DNA of 64,000 bases from Clostridiales bacterium UBA1206. Lineage in GTDB: Bacteria; Bacillota; Clostridia; Oscillospirales; CAG-382. Position numbers and translations under genes: made by a program. The notes beneath the pieces were generated by a model that worked only from the letters and a program-made list of their open reading frames with translations, searched no databases and had not been told where the DNA came from. Positions 30,637-42,600 of this stretch are shown piece by piece. The stretch covers positions 1 to 64,000 of the forward strand of contig DBXS01000025.1 of the NCBI GenBank assembly GCA_002310055.1. The letters are read 5' to 3'. How positions within the stretch are numbered: the first letter of the stretch is position 1; the number at the start of each line of letters is the position of its first letter.

Positions 30637-31887
30637 TTACACTTCCTTAAATTGATTTACGGTGAGTCCCGCTATCAGCTTGGGGTAGAAGTAGGTGGAT
30701 TTCTGCGGCATTTTGCCGCCTTCCAGCGCAACGGCGCGTATCTGTTCCACTTTGGTGGGGTTCAGTATGAACGCCGCCGGCGAAGAGCCGTTTTCCACCG
30801 CTTCCACGGCTTCGCGGAGGGAGCGGGTGTAGACGAGGTTTTTCTGATTTTTCAGGTTTTCGCGGTCTATTTTGAGTATTCTTTCAAGAATATACCCGTG
30901 AAGCACCGAAACGTCGAGTCCGCTCACGGCGGAGCTCCCTACATCTACGGCTTCTTTAAGGATGAGAAGCCGTACCTCGCCTCCTTTCGTCACCATGGCG
31001 AACGCGTGCCGCGCGGCGTTGGAAGCCAGCGCGTCTTTTATTTCGTCCGCCCCGGAAAGGGGAATTATTTCAAAGAATTCACTAAGTTTTTTCAGCATAT
31101 CGGGGATATCGATATCCATATCCACCACTATGCGGTGGGTGGGCAGCACCACCAGCCCCGCGCTCTGCATATCCACAAGCGTCATCATCAGGTATCCGCT
31201 GTCGCATTCGATGCCGTTTTCAAGGCAGTATTTATGGAACGCGCCCGCGGTCTCAAAGCGGTGATGTCCGTCGGCGATGTAAAGCTGCTTGGGCTCAAAG
31301 AACCCGGTCAGCGCGGCGCATATTACGCCGTCTTCTATCTTCCAAAGCCGCTGCTTAATGCCGTCGTCGCTCACAAAATCGTAAAGCGGCGCGGCGTTTT
31401 TGCGGTAGGCGTCGATTATGCGCTGAACGTAGCCGCTTGAGTCCTCGAACAGGGAATAGACCGAAGAAAAGTTGCAGAACGTGGCTTTCATCAGTTCAAA
31501 GCGGTCTTTTTTGGCCTTGGAAAGAGTCTCCTCGTGGGGCTTGACCACGTCGTCGGCGTAATCGTAGGTGCGGCACAGGCAGATGAGCCCGTCGAATACG
31601 AAGGTCTTTTCTTCGTATACGAACTCTTCTTCGTAGATATAGTAGCCCGGCTTTTCGTCTTTTTTCATCACGCCTTCGGCTATCATCTTCCGCAGGAACG
31701 CGGCGGAACGCTCGTAGCAGTTTTCGCCGTACACCCTTTCAAGACGAATAAAATTGTATTCCGATCTTTCGCACAGTTCGTCGAACATCCGGTCGTCGAC
31801 GATGTCGTACGGAGGGCAGACGTTGTTCGCGATGTCTCCCGCTTTTTTTGTGTAGCGCAGTGCGCGGAACGGTTTGATCTCCGCCAT
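30637..31887 (-). CDS. DUF1015 family protein
   Basis: 416 residues beginning [20 protein letters not shown], followed by [12 protein letters not shown] and later [13 protein letters not shown], which are DUF1015 signatures. In Clostridia such genes often sit beside serine biosynthesis genes, and part of the wider ParB/SerK-like group phosphorylates free serine; a similar activity here is only an inference. The product looks cytoplasmic. It lies between pcrA (26 bp upstream) and valS (4 bp downstream) in one operon. Confidence 0.85.
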   Translation of the reverse strand: MAEIKPFRALRYTKKAGDIANNVCPPYDIVDDRMFDELCERSEYNFIRLERVYGENCYERSAAFLRKMIAEGVMKKDEKPGYYIYEEEFVYEEKTFVFDGLICLCRTYDYADDVVKPHEETLSKAKKDRFELMKATFCNFSSVYSLFEDSSGYVQRIIDAYRKNAAPLYDFVSDDGIKQRLWKIEDGVICAALTGFFEPKQLYIADGHHRFETAGAFHKYCLENGIECDSGYLMMTLVDMQSAGLVVLPTHRIVVDMDIDIPDMLKKLSEFFEIIPLSGADEIKDALASNAARHAFAMVTKGGEVRLLILKEAVDVGSSAVSGLDVSVLHGYILERILKIDRENLKNQKNLVYTRSLREAVEAVENGSSPAAFILNPTKVEQIRAVALEGGKMPQKSTYFYPKLIAGLTVNQFKEV

Positions 31888-31913
31888 TTGTATATCATCT
31901 CCGTCAAAAATAG

Positions 31914-34283
<2,370 letters not shown>

Positions 34284-34308
34284 TGCAAATACTCCGTTAT
34301 TATACTAT

Positions 34309-34337
34309 ATTATATATCACGTCCGCAAAAAAAGCAA
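34309..34337 (-). promoter_or_regulatory. pcrA operon promoter
   Basis: On the minus strand TTGCTT (34332-34337), 17 bp, TATAAT (34309-34314). It is divergent from the kinase promoter 24 bp away. Confidence 0.75.
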
Positions 34338-34360
34338 GATATTTTAATGGCGCGCAAGTG

Positions 34361-34389
34361 TTGATTTTTGCGCCGTTTGCGTGTATAAT
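34361..34389 (+). promoter_or_regulatory. Promoter of the kinase-htrA unit
   Basis: TTGATT (34361-34366), 17 bp, TATAAT (34384-34389). Only 22 bp separate the -10 from the kinase start. Confidence 0.8.
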
Positions 34390-34411
34390 CATAAATACGG
34401 AGGTGCGGCAA

Positions 34412-35833
34412 ATGATCAAAAGCGTTTTTACGCGTTATATGGTGTTCATAGCACTGCTTCTGGTGTTTTCTTTCGGTCTGCTCGTCATAACCCTTTCGGT
34501 GATGGTATCGGAATATTCCGAGCGCGCCAAAGGCGACGCTATGACCGAGGCGGCCGAACAGACGGCGGGCGCCATAACTCCCTACAGGGGCGAAGACGAA
34601 TTGCGCGATATCCCAAGCGAAGTCGCCGAAGGGGTGCGCGGATACGCCGCGGTGGCTGACGCGTTCGTTTACGTGCTCGGCGACGACGGCGCGCTTATAG
34701 TCACCAACGACCCCGATTTCGCCGAAGGGACCGCTATGATGAGTTCCGAAGTGGTCGAAAGCGTAAAGCGCGGCTCGTCGGGCTACGGCATGAGCCGTAT
34801 AGAAAACACTTTTTCCGAAAAAAGGTTCAATAAATTCAGCGTCGTCACAAACACGGCGGGCGAAAGCACGCTCGTCATACTTTCGTCGCCCTCCTCGCGC
34901 GCGACTTCTATGTCGGCGCCGCTCATCCGCACGCTGATCGTGGGCACGGTGTGGATATTGTTCGCTTCGTGCATCACGGTCTATATCCTGCTGCAGCGCA
35001 TAATAGATCCGCTCAAGAGCCTTTCGGACGCGGCGCGCGCCTTTGCCAAAGGCGATTTCAAAAAGCGCGTCGCGGTCTCCGGCAACGACGAAGTCGCCGA
35101 AGTCGGCAAGGCGTTCAACAATATGGCTTCGGTGCTCGAAAAGAACGAGGAAATGCGCAATTCGTTCATCGGCTCGGTGAGCCACGACCTGCGCACGCCG
35201 ATGACGGTCATCCAGGGGTACGTCGACGGCATACGCGACGGCACCATACCCGAAGAAAAGCACGGCTATTATCTGGATATAATATCTTCCGAAGTCAAAC
35301 GGCTTTCGCGGCTGGTGAATTCGCTGCTGCAGATAACGCGCATGCAGTCGGGCGAGCAGAAATACACGCTCGTGCGGTTCAACATTTCCGAAAAAGCGCG
35401 GCAGGTGCTCATCTCGCTCGAAAAGCGCATAGACGACAAGGAGCTTCAGGTGGATTTCGATAACGAGGAAGACCTGTTCGTCTTCGCCGATACCGACGCC
35501 GTGCATCAGGTGCTTTACAACCTTATGGAAAACGCCGTCAAGTTCGTCGACCGCGGCGGCTCGCTTCGGGTGCGCATCTTCCGCGACGAAGACAAGGCGC
35601 GCGTGCGCGTGGAAAACAGCGGCGAGGGCATCCCCGCCGAGGAACTGCCGCACGTCTTTGAAAGGTTTTATAAATCCGACCGCTCGCGCGGGCTCGACAA
35701 GACCGGCACCGGCCTGGGGCTGTATATCGCCAAGACGAATATAGAAAAAATGGGCGGAAGCATAAGAGTCGATTCCGTCCCCGGCGAAAACACCCGGTTT
35801 GAATTCGACCTGCCTTTGGCGAACGAAAAATAA
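34412..35833 (+). CDS. Sensor histidine kinase (no adjacent response regulator)
   Basis: 473 residues from ATG 34412, chosen for GGAGGTGCGGCAA upstream and because the first membrane segment follows at once. Two membrane segments (about 10-32 and 172-194) enclose an extracytoplasmic sensor. A HAMP region (RIIDPLKSLSDAARAFAKGD) leads to the HisKA box SVSHDLRTPMTVIQGY with the phospho-His, and the ATPase has NLMENAVKF, ENSGEGIP and GTGLGLYI. The gene starts directly from its own promoter, with pcrA on the other strand, so no response regulator is linked. htrA follows 76 bp downstream behind a CiaR-type operator, which suggests a CiaH-like envelope stress kinase. Confidence 0.93.
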   Translation: MIKSVFTRYMVFIALLLVFSFGLLVITLSVMVSEYSERAKGDAMTEAAEQTAGAITPYRGEDELRDIPSEVAEGVRGYAAVADAFVYVLGDDGALIVTNDPDFAEGTAMMSSEVVESVKRGSSGYGMSRIENTFSEKRFNKFSVVTNTAGESTLVILSSPSSRATSMSAPLIRTLIVGTVWILFASCITVYILLQRIIDPLKSLSDAARAFAKGDFKKRVAVSGNDEVAEVGKAFNNMASVLEKNEEMRNSFIGSVSHDLRTPMTVIQGYVDGIRDGTIPEEKHGYYLDIISSEVKRLSRLVNSLLQITRMQSGEQKYTLVRFNISEKARQVLISLEKRIDDKELQVDFDNEEDLFVFADTDAVHQVLYNLMENAVKFVDRGGSLRVRIFRDEDKARVRVENSGEGIPAEELPHVFERFYKSDRSRGLDKTGTGLGLYIAKTNIEKMGGSIRVDSVPGENTRFEFDLPLANEK

Positions 35834-35848
35834 AAAATTTTTCGCCGT

Positions 35849-35881
35849 TTTAAGGTGCGTTTAAGAAAAAGGGTATATACT
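35849..35881 (+). promoter_or_regulatory. CiaR-type direct repeat and -10 in front of htrA
   Basis: A perfect direct repeat TTTAAG (35849-35854), five bases, TTTAAG (35860-35865), spaced one helical turn, is followed 10 bp later by TATACT (35876-35881). It sits in the place of a -35. TTTAAG-N5-TTTAAG is the known binding site of the response regulator CiaR of streptococci, whose targets include htrA. Confidence 0.65.
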
Positions 35882-35909
35882 GTGACCGTGAAAAGGAGGT
35901 ATGTACGCA

Positions 35910-37343
35910 ATGGAAGATAAAGACGAACTCTTCACAAACGATCCCGCGGCGGAAGAAACCCCCGTTACGGAAGAAACCGGAACGGAAGAAACTCCCGTTA
36001 CGGAAGAAACCGCGCCGGAAACGCCGGACGCGAGCCGGTTTACCGAAGGCGAAACGTACGAATGGGACGGCAGGCAGTTCATTATCGCCAAAAAGAAAAA
36101 AGGACTTAAAGTCTTTGCGTTCTGCGTATTTCTGGCGCTTATCGCCGCTTGCGTGGCGCTGGGACTTGTGATAGCCAAATACCGCGGAATAAGCGATGGC
36201 CGGATCCCCGGAAGCATGACCTACGACACCGGCGAACAGAGCGGCACGGAGATTATCGAAGGCAAAGACAGGGACAAGGGCAAAGACAAAGATAAAGACA
36301 AAAGCGAAGAAAACGCAGGCGAGACCGAATCGAGCCGCGAATACCCCGGCTCGCACAGCGCGGTCATTCGCCCCGCCGGCGACGAGACGTATTCCATGGC
36401 CGACCTTTACGAGCGGTGCGCGCCCGCCTGCTGCACCATTTACGTTCCGGTCAGCGGAGGCGCGGTGCTGGGCAGCGGATTCGTCGTCGACGCCGAAAAC
36501 GGCTATGTCGTGACCAATCATCACGTAATAGAACGCGCCGGCAAGACGATAACCGTAAAGTTTTATGACGGCAGGCAGTTCGACGCCGAGCTTGTCGGGT
36601 CCGACGAAGCGACCGATATAGCGGTCCTCAGGATCGAAGCCGAAGGGCTCACCGAGCTCCCGCTCGGCGACAGTTCAAACGCGCGCGTAGGCGACCCCGT
36701 CATAGCCATAGGCACCCCGTATTCCGAAAATCTCGCCGGCACGCTGACTAACGGTATGATCTCCGGCGTCGACCGACAGTTCGAAGTAAAGGATTTCTAC
36801 GGCCGCACCGAAAAGATAATGAAACTCATCCAGACCAACGCGGCTATAAATTCCGGCAACTCCGGCGGCCCGCTCATCAATATGCAGGGGCAGGTCATAG
36901 GTATCAACGTCATGAAACTCGTAGACGAATACGAAGGACTCGGGTTCGCCATCCCCATGTCCAGCGCCGTGACCGTGATAAACAACCTTATCGATTACGG
37001 CAAAGTCGTCGACCGCACCGACCTGGTGACCACTCCCGCAAAGCTGGGCATAACCGCGTCCGCGCTTTCGCCCAATGACGAAAACCTGCGCGCCGAATAC
37101 GATCTGCCCGAAGACCTTCCCGAAGGCGTGCTGGTCATCGAGACAACGCGTTCCACCGCGGTTTATAAGGCGGGGCTGCGGAATTTCGATATCATCACTG
37201 CGTTCAACGGCAAAAAGGTGGAAAAGTTCGACGACCTCAAAGCCGAGCTCGGCAAATATTCGGCAGGCGATACAGTAACGCTCACGTTTTACCGGTTCGA
37301 GACCGGCGAAGAGATCACAATAGAATTCGTTTTGGAAAAATGA
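35910..37343 (+). CDS. htrA: HtrA/DegP-type membrane-anchored serine protease
   Basis: 477 residues from the ATG at 35910, which is 10 bases after AGGAGG; an ATG at 35901 is too close to it. An acidic Glu/Thr/Pro-rich cytoplasmic N-terminus with a repeated PVTEETG is followed by a membrane segment (about 68-88), a Lys/Asp-rich linker, and the trypsin-like domain with the triad in VTNHHVIE (His), ATDIAVLRI (Asp) and NSGNSGGPLI (Ser). A C-terminal PDZ domain (GVLVIETTRSTAVYKAGL) follows. The product degrades or refolds misfolded exported proteins. Likely expressed from the kinase promoter and from the repeat-bearing promoter in front of it. Confidence 0.94.
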   Translation: MEDKDELFTNDPAAEETPVTEETGTEETPVTEETAPETPDASRFTEGETYEWDGRQFIIAKKKKGLKVFAFCVFLALIAACVALGLVIAKYRGISDGRIPGSMTYDTGEQSGTEIIEGKDRDKGKDKDKDKSEENAGETESSREYPGSHSAVIRPAGDETYSMADLYERCAPACCTIYVPVSGGAVLGSGFVVDAENGYVVTNHHVIERAGKTITVKFYDGRQFDAELVGSDEATDIAVLRIEAEGLTELPLGDSSNARVGDPVIAIGTPYSENLAGTLTNGMISGVDRQFEVKDFYGRTEKIMKLIQTNAAINSGNSGGPLINMQGQVIGINVMKLVDEYEGLGFAIPMSSAVTVINNLIDYGKVVDRTDLVTTPAKLGITASALSPNDENLRAEYDLPEDLPEGVLVIETTRSTAVYKAGLRNFDIITAFNGKKVEKFDDLKAELGKYSAGDTVTLTFYRFETGEEITIEFVLEK

Positions 37344-37365
37344 TCAGGCAGAATTAAACAAATAA

Positions 37366-37411
37366 AGATCCCGCAGGCGCAGTTCCGCGCTTGCGGGATA
37401 CTTCTTTGTAT
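37366..37411. terminator. Terminator between convergent htrA and LRR-dockerin gene
   Basis: ATCCCGCA (37368-37375) and TGCGGGAT (37392-37399) with extra GCG/CGC pairing inside. T-rich stretches occur on both sides (CTTCTTTG to the right, CTTTATTTG on the minus strand), so it can act in both directions. Confidence 0.75.
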
Positions 37412-37418
37412 TTATGTT

Positions 37419-38396
37419 TCAGTCGTCGGCGCAGACCACTTTGTAGCCGCCGTCGACGTCTTCGCCCGCATAGTCGTCCCACTGGTACCCTTTTTCTATG
37501 CTTTCCCATTGCGCGCGCGTGCCGGCGAAATATATGGTTTCAAGCTCTTGGCACATATCAAACGCCCAGCTGCCTATGCCCGTTATGCCGGCGGGCAGAT
37601 ATACGCTCTTAAGCGAATCGCAGCTGTCAAAAACGCAGTCGTTGATATACGTCACGCCGTCCGGCACGGTTACGGTGACGAGAGAATAGCAGTCGCTGAA
37701 CGCCCATTCGCCGATGTGCGTCACGCCGGAGTGTATAGCCACCGAAACCAGAGAACGGCAATTACCAAACAAGCTGTCTTCTATCGACGTGACTCCGGCG
37801 GGTATCACCGCCGAAGGCAGAGAGTAGCACCCTTCAAACGCGTCGTACTCTAAAACCGCGATCCCCTCGGGCAGATATACGGCGACAAGCGACCCGCAAT
37901 AGGCAAAAGCATAGCCTTTCACGGCCGTGACCCCTGCGGGCAGAGTCACGCTCGTGACCGCCGCGTCTCGAAAGGCGCCGTATTCCACGCCTATTACGGT
38001 ATAACCGTCTATCTCGGGCGGAACGTTGAGATCCGCGCCTTCAAAGCTGCCGGGTCCGGTGATCCACGCGTCGACGCCATCCAGATAGTATTCCAGCCCT
38101 TCGGAATACGGGGCGGTAGTTTTCAGAACGTACGAATCCGGGAACAGCACGTGCCGAAGCAGGAATATGGCGTCGTCGGAGCCGACTTCGCCGTTGCCGT
38201 CAAAGTCGCCGAACGCACTAAGCGAGTAACTTTCCGGGAACAGCACGCTCCTGAGCAGGAAGATCGCGTCGTCGGAAGTGACTTTGCCGTCGTCGGTATA
38301 GTCGCCGAGCACACGCAGACCGTCGGCAGATACGGCGATCGCCGCCGCGGAGACCGTTACGATAAGCGCAAGCAAGATACTTATGATTTTTTTCAT
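37419..38396 (-). CDS. Secreted protein with N-terminal dockerin-like repeats and BspA LRRs
   Basis: 325 residues. Signal peptide (about 1-24, cleavage near AVSADG). Directly after it come two F-hand type calcium-binding repeats, GDYTDDGKVTSDDAIFLLR and GDFDGNGEVGSDDAIFLLRH, each followed by a VLFP(E/D)SY segment: a type I dockerin-like module at the N-terminus rather than the usual C-terminus. About seven LRR_5 repeats follow, closing with YFAGTRAQWESIEK and VVCADD. It lies 14 bp after its paralog (38411-39376), so the two form one transcript. Cohesin partners are not in the window; role in a surface or cellulosome-like assembly is inferred. Confidence 0.88.
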   Translation of the reverse strand: MKKIISILLALIVTVSAAAIAVSADGLRVLGDYTDDGKVTSDDAIFLLRSVLFPESYSLSAFGDFDGNGEVGSDDAIFLLRHVLFPDSYVLKTTAPYSEGLEYYLDGVDAWITGPGSFEGADLNVPPEIDGYTVIGVEYGAFRDAAVTSVTLPAGVTAVKGYAFAYCGSLVAVYLPEGIAVLEYDAFEGCYSLPSAVIPAGVTSIEDSLFGNCRSLVSVAIHSGVTHIGEWAFSDCYSLVTVTVPDGVTYINDCVFDSCDSLKSVYLPAGITGIGSWAFDMCQELETIYFAGTRAQWESIEKGYQWDDYAGEDVDGGYKVVCADD

Positions 38397-38410
38397 TTTT
38401 ATTTCTCCTT

Positions 38411-39376
38411 TCAGTCGTCGGCGCAGACCACGGCGTAATTGCCGGTGTAGGCGTCCCAGTCAGTCTCTTTTTCAATAGCTTCCCACTGCGCGCGCGTGCC
38501 GGCGAAATATATTGTTTCGAGACCGCGGCAGCTGTCGAACGCGCTTTCGCCTATGCGCGTTATCCCCTCGGGCAGATAAACGTCCGCAAGCGAACTGCAG
38601 CCGTAAAAAGCGCCTTTATTTATCTCCGTCACGCGGTCCGGCACCGTTACGGCAGTAAGCGCGGAGCAGCCGTCAAAAGCCCATTCGCCGATAAACGTCA
38701 CGCCGTCGGGTATGACCACGGAAACGAGCGACGAGCAGTTCTGGAACAGATAGTATTCGATTTCCGTGACTCCGGCGGGCAAGACCGCGGAAGTGAGTTT
38801 GTTGCAGTCGGCAAAAGCGCCCAAGCCTATGTTGGTTACCGATTCGGGCAGATACACGGCGACAAGCGACTTGCAGTAATCAAAAGCGTTGCTTTCTATT
38901 TTCATTATCCCGTCGGACAAAGTCACGCTCGTGACCGCCGTGTCTTCAAAGGCGTTGTATTCCACGCCTATTACGGGATGGCCGTCTATCTCGGGCGGGA
39001 TATTCAGCTCTTCACCGTCAAACGTCCCGGGGCCTGAGATCCACGCCATGCCTCCGTCGTCGAGTATGTAATCAAGCCCTTCCGAATACGGATACGTCGT
39101 TTTAAGGACGTACGTGCCCGGGAACAGCACGTGCCGCAGCAGGAATATGGCGTCGTCGGAGCCGACTTCGCCGTTGCCGTCGAAATCGCAGAACTGTTCA
39201 AGATCGTACGTATCGGGGAAAAGCACGCTGCGGAGCAGATACACCGCGTCGTTTGAAGTGACCTTTCCGTCGCCGTTGAGGTCGCCCAGCACGCTTAAGC
39301 CCTCCGCCGAAACGGCTATCGCCGCCGCGGAAACCGTTACGATCAGCGCAAGGATCATGCATATGATTCTTTTCAT
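38411..39376 (-). CDS. Secreted protein with N-terminal dockerin-like repeats and BspA LRRs (paralog)
   Basis: 321 residues with the same architecture as the gene that follows it: signal peptide, two dockerin-like repeats (GDLNGDGKVTSNDAVYLLR and CDFDGNGEVGSDDAIFLLRH), about seven LRR_5 repeats and a FAGTRAQWEAIEKETDW...VVCADD tail. DNA of the second dockerin repeat is almost identical between the two genes (38139-38201 versus 39119-39181, one difference), pointing to recent duplication or gene conversion. Promoter at 39425-39452. Function is inferred as a secreted scaffold-attached adhesin; no enzyme domain is present. Confidence 0.88.
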   Translation of the reverse strand: MKRIICMILALIVTVSAAAIAVSAEGLSVLGDLNGDGKVTSNDAVYLLRSVLFPDTYDLEQFCDFDGNGEVGSDDAIFLLRHVLFPGTYVLKTTYPYSEGLDYILDDGGMAWISGPGTFDGEELNIPPEIDGHPVIGVEYNAFEDTAVTSVTLSDGIMKIESNAFDYCKSLVAVYLPESVTNIGLGAFADCNKLTSAVLPAGVTEIEYYLFQNCSSLVSVVIPDGVTFIGEWAFDGCSALTAVTVPDRVTEINKGAFYGCSSLADVYLPEGITRIGESAFDSCRGLETIYFAGTRAQWEAIEKETDWDAYTGNYAVVCADD

Positions 39377-39424
39377 TTTGCTTACCCTCTCTTTTTCACG
39401 CGCGTGGATATTTATTCATATTTT

Positions 39425-39452
39425 ATTATAACTAAAAAAGTAATAATGTCAA
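39425..39452 (-). promoter_or_regulatory. Promoter of the LRR-dockerin gene pair
   Basis: On the minus strand TTGACA (39447-39452), 16 bp, TATAAT (39425-39430), about 50 bp before the start at 39376. Confidence 0.85.
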
Positions 39453-39586
39453 TAGCTCCGTGTGGCACGAATGCGGCTGACGGCATGTTTGCGCTGCCTT
39501 TTTGACGGGCCGGGACCGAACAGGGGGGATCAACACAGTATTAACAAAGGAAAAGGCGAAACGATAAAACGAATTAACATAAAAGA

Positions 39587-39626
39587 ATTCCCGAACAAGC
39601 GTTGGCTTGTTCGGGAATCTGTTTTT
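39587..39626. terminator. Terminator of the large LRR-dockerin gene
   Basis: ATTCCCGAACAAGC (39587-39600) pairs perfectly with GCTTGTTCGGGAAT (39605-39618), with a 4-base loop. On the minus strand the tail is TCTTTTATG; on the plus strand it is CTGTTTTTG. It lies 16 bp after the stop at 39642. Confidence 0.9.
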
Positions 39627-39641
39627 GTGAAGCTATGCCGT

Positions 39642-42600
39642 TTACGGGATAATGTTCCCGTCGGTGCAGTGAACGGTCAAATTGCACTTGTCGGACCAAT
39701 TGTAATAATTCCAGCTGTAGTCTTTTTCTATCGCTTCCCACTGCGCTTTTGTGCCGGAATAATAGATGTCCTTAGCAGAAGCGTCAAACACATGTCCGTC
39801 GATATAAGTAACGCTGACGGGGATTCTGATCGACACGAGCGACGAGCAGCCGGTAAACGCACTGTATCCGATATCAGTGACGCCTTCGGGGAGAACAACG
39901 GACGTAAGCCCTGAACAATTCTGGAACGCATAATTGCCGATCGTCTCTACGTTTTCGGGTATAACGATCGAGATCATCGAAGAACAGTCGCGGAACGCGG
40001 AGCCGTTTATGTGCACGGTTGCCGGATTCAACGAATAAGTGCTTTGATCGGTGCTTTCAACATCGCACAGGAATTTATACGGATTGTTTTGTGTTCCAAT
40101 GTAAATCAAACCGTTTTCGTGCGTTTCGATATCGAGCGCGGTTTCTTTAAACGCGTCAGAGCCGATAGTCACCAGGCTTTCGGGTAAATTGATTGATGTG
40201 AGAGACGAACAGTAAGCAAACGCATAACTGCCGATCGTTTCGGTACCCTCGTGCAAAACAACAGTGGTCATTGAGCTGCAGTCTTCAAACGCACTGCCTC
40301 CTATTGTCTTTACCGTGCCGGGGATATTGACGTCGGTAAGAGCTCTGCAGTCATAGAAAGCTCTGTAATCGATTTCCGTGACGCCTGAAGGAATATTGAT
40401 AGAGGTCAGAGCGCGGCATCCGTAGAAAGCCGCGGAAGTGATAATTTCCAGCCCGGACGGCAAAGAGACCAGCCAGAGCGACGTGCAGTTGTCATACGCA
40501 CACGCTCCTATCGATGTTACGCTTTCCGGTAAAATTGCGGTTTCGAGCTTGCTGCAGTTCTGGAACGCATAAGCGCCGATACTCGTTACCCCTTTTGGCG
40601 GTTTCGCCGATCTTAGAGAGGCACAGTCTTTAAAGCAGTAATTTGAGATCGCCGTCAGGTTCGCGGGCAGAGTGATCGATCCGAGTGATCTGCAGCCGGA
40701 GAAAGCATATTGGTCAATAACCGTAACGCTGTCGGGTATACCGATCGATTTGAGGGATTCGCATTTGTAAAACGCATATCTGCCTATGTACGTTACGGTT
40801 TCCGGTACGTTCAGGATCGTAAGCGAAGTGCAGTTGCAGAACGTGTCATGACCGATAGAAGTCAGGTCTTTCGGCATATAGACCGAATGGAGCGATTCAC
40901 AGCAGTAGAATAAACCGTCGCCCACAGTCGTTATGCTGTCGGGGAGAACGACGTCTACTAAAGAATTACAATATTCGAACACGTATTCGCCAAAACTTTC
41001 GACGCCTTCGGATACCGTAAGGTAGCGAAGAGCCTCGCAACTTGCAAAAGCATAGTTACCAACGCCGGTTATACATCCGGGGATATTGGCTACAGTAAGG
41101 GTTGCGCATCCGCTGAACGCATAATCGCCGATATTATTAACACTGCCGTCGGACGGGATAGAGCTGTTGCCGGCGCTGCGCATAAGAGTGTTATCGTCTT
41201 TGCAGATCAAACAGTTGTTTTTGGAAAAATAAACCGTGTTTCTGCTGTTAACGGTTATTTGTTCAAGACCGCCGCAGAAAGCGAATGCGGAATTGGCTAT
41301 ATAGTTGGTTTTGGCGGGAATTTCCAGCTCTTTAAGCGAAACGCAGCCGTAAAACGCATCTTCTTTTATACTGGTAACGTTTTCGGGTATGTTGATCTTT
41401 TCGAGATTTCTGCATTCGCTGAACGCTTCCGTCGCGATCGTAGTAAGGCTCTTCGGTAGGGTCACTTCTATAAGCGATGAAGCAAAACTGTTGTAATAGC
41501 AAGCAGAACCGCCCCAGGGGTAGTCTTTGCCGCCCCAAACGCTATTTATGCCTTCAGGAATTATCAGGTGAATGCCTTTTACGCCGTCGAACGCATCGTA
41601 TGAATAGTATGCGTCGCTTGACGTATAGACGGTGCAGACCAGACCCGGTGCGTTACTGAATGCATTGTCGCCCACATACGTTACGGTCACGGGGATCGTG
41701 ATGCTGTCGTACACAGAGCAGTCATCAAAAGCTTCTTCTTGTATATCAGTAACTATATAATCGTTTATTGTAAGCGGTACATTGAGATGATTACCGTTGA
41801 ACGTGCCGGGGCCGGTTATCGTGCAGGTCTCGCCGTCGTCGTTTACAGTATATGCGAGTCCTTCAGAGAATGGGAGTATGGAAAAATCGTTCGGAAACAG
41901 AACGTGCCTGAGCAGATGGATCGCATCGTTGGAATCGACCTTGCAGTCGCCGGTAATGTCGTTATAAACGGACTCCAGCGGGTATTCGTTCGGGAACAGA
42001 ACGTGCCTGAGCAGATAGATCGCGTCGTTGGAATTAACTGTTCCGTCATTATTGTAATCGCCGAGTATACCGAGGGTATCGTCTTCTTCGGACGTTTCCG
42101 AGGATTCTTCTATTATCACGGGCGAGTTGACGCAGTCCCAGCTTACGCCCCTGTTTTCGTCGGTCATGTTTATAAGGCCGCCGGGAATCACTTTGGCGCA
42201 GTCTACGGGGTCGTTGACGTCAAAACCTTCGGAAAAATCAATTGACCAGATCTCCGCACCTTCCTGCTCCAGAATTATATAACCCACGCAGATGGTGCCG
42301 GTGGCATTATAGAACCCGATACCCAAAGTGAGCATGCCGGGCGCGGTGTTCGTGTTTTCGTAATAACCGTAAGTGCCCGCATAAGGATTGAAGCCGGTGT
42401 TCACGACTTCTGTCCATTTGCCTTTTTCAACGGTCGAATCCGTGGCGTAATCGTTGTACGCTATCAGATAATCGAAAGAAGTGCTGTCTTCGACCGCGTA
42501 AGAATAGCAGTTCAAAAACACGCAGCCGTCGTCGTTTTCGCAGTCTTCGCTGAAATAAACGAGCGCCCTTATGGTGAGCGGCGCGTCCGAAACGAGGCTG

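Noticed and set aside
27402..30650. Very long open frame opposite valS, and similar long antisense frames opposite dnaA, rny, fusA-like, dnaE and PBP genes
   Set aside because: They mirror the strong codon and GC bias of the true genes, lack ribosome binding sites and family motifs, and overlap clear conserved genes.
30637..31887. DUF1015 protein as a HPr kinase or ParB protein
   Set aside because: It has the DUF1015 signatures but no HPrK P-loop and no ParB helix-turn-helix; a serine kinase role is only a loose inference.
35901..35909. Upstream ATG at 35901 as the htrA start
   Set aside because: It lies one base after the AGGAGG and would be too close for initiation; the ATG at 35910 has the better distance.
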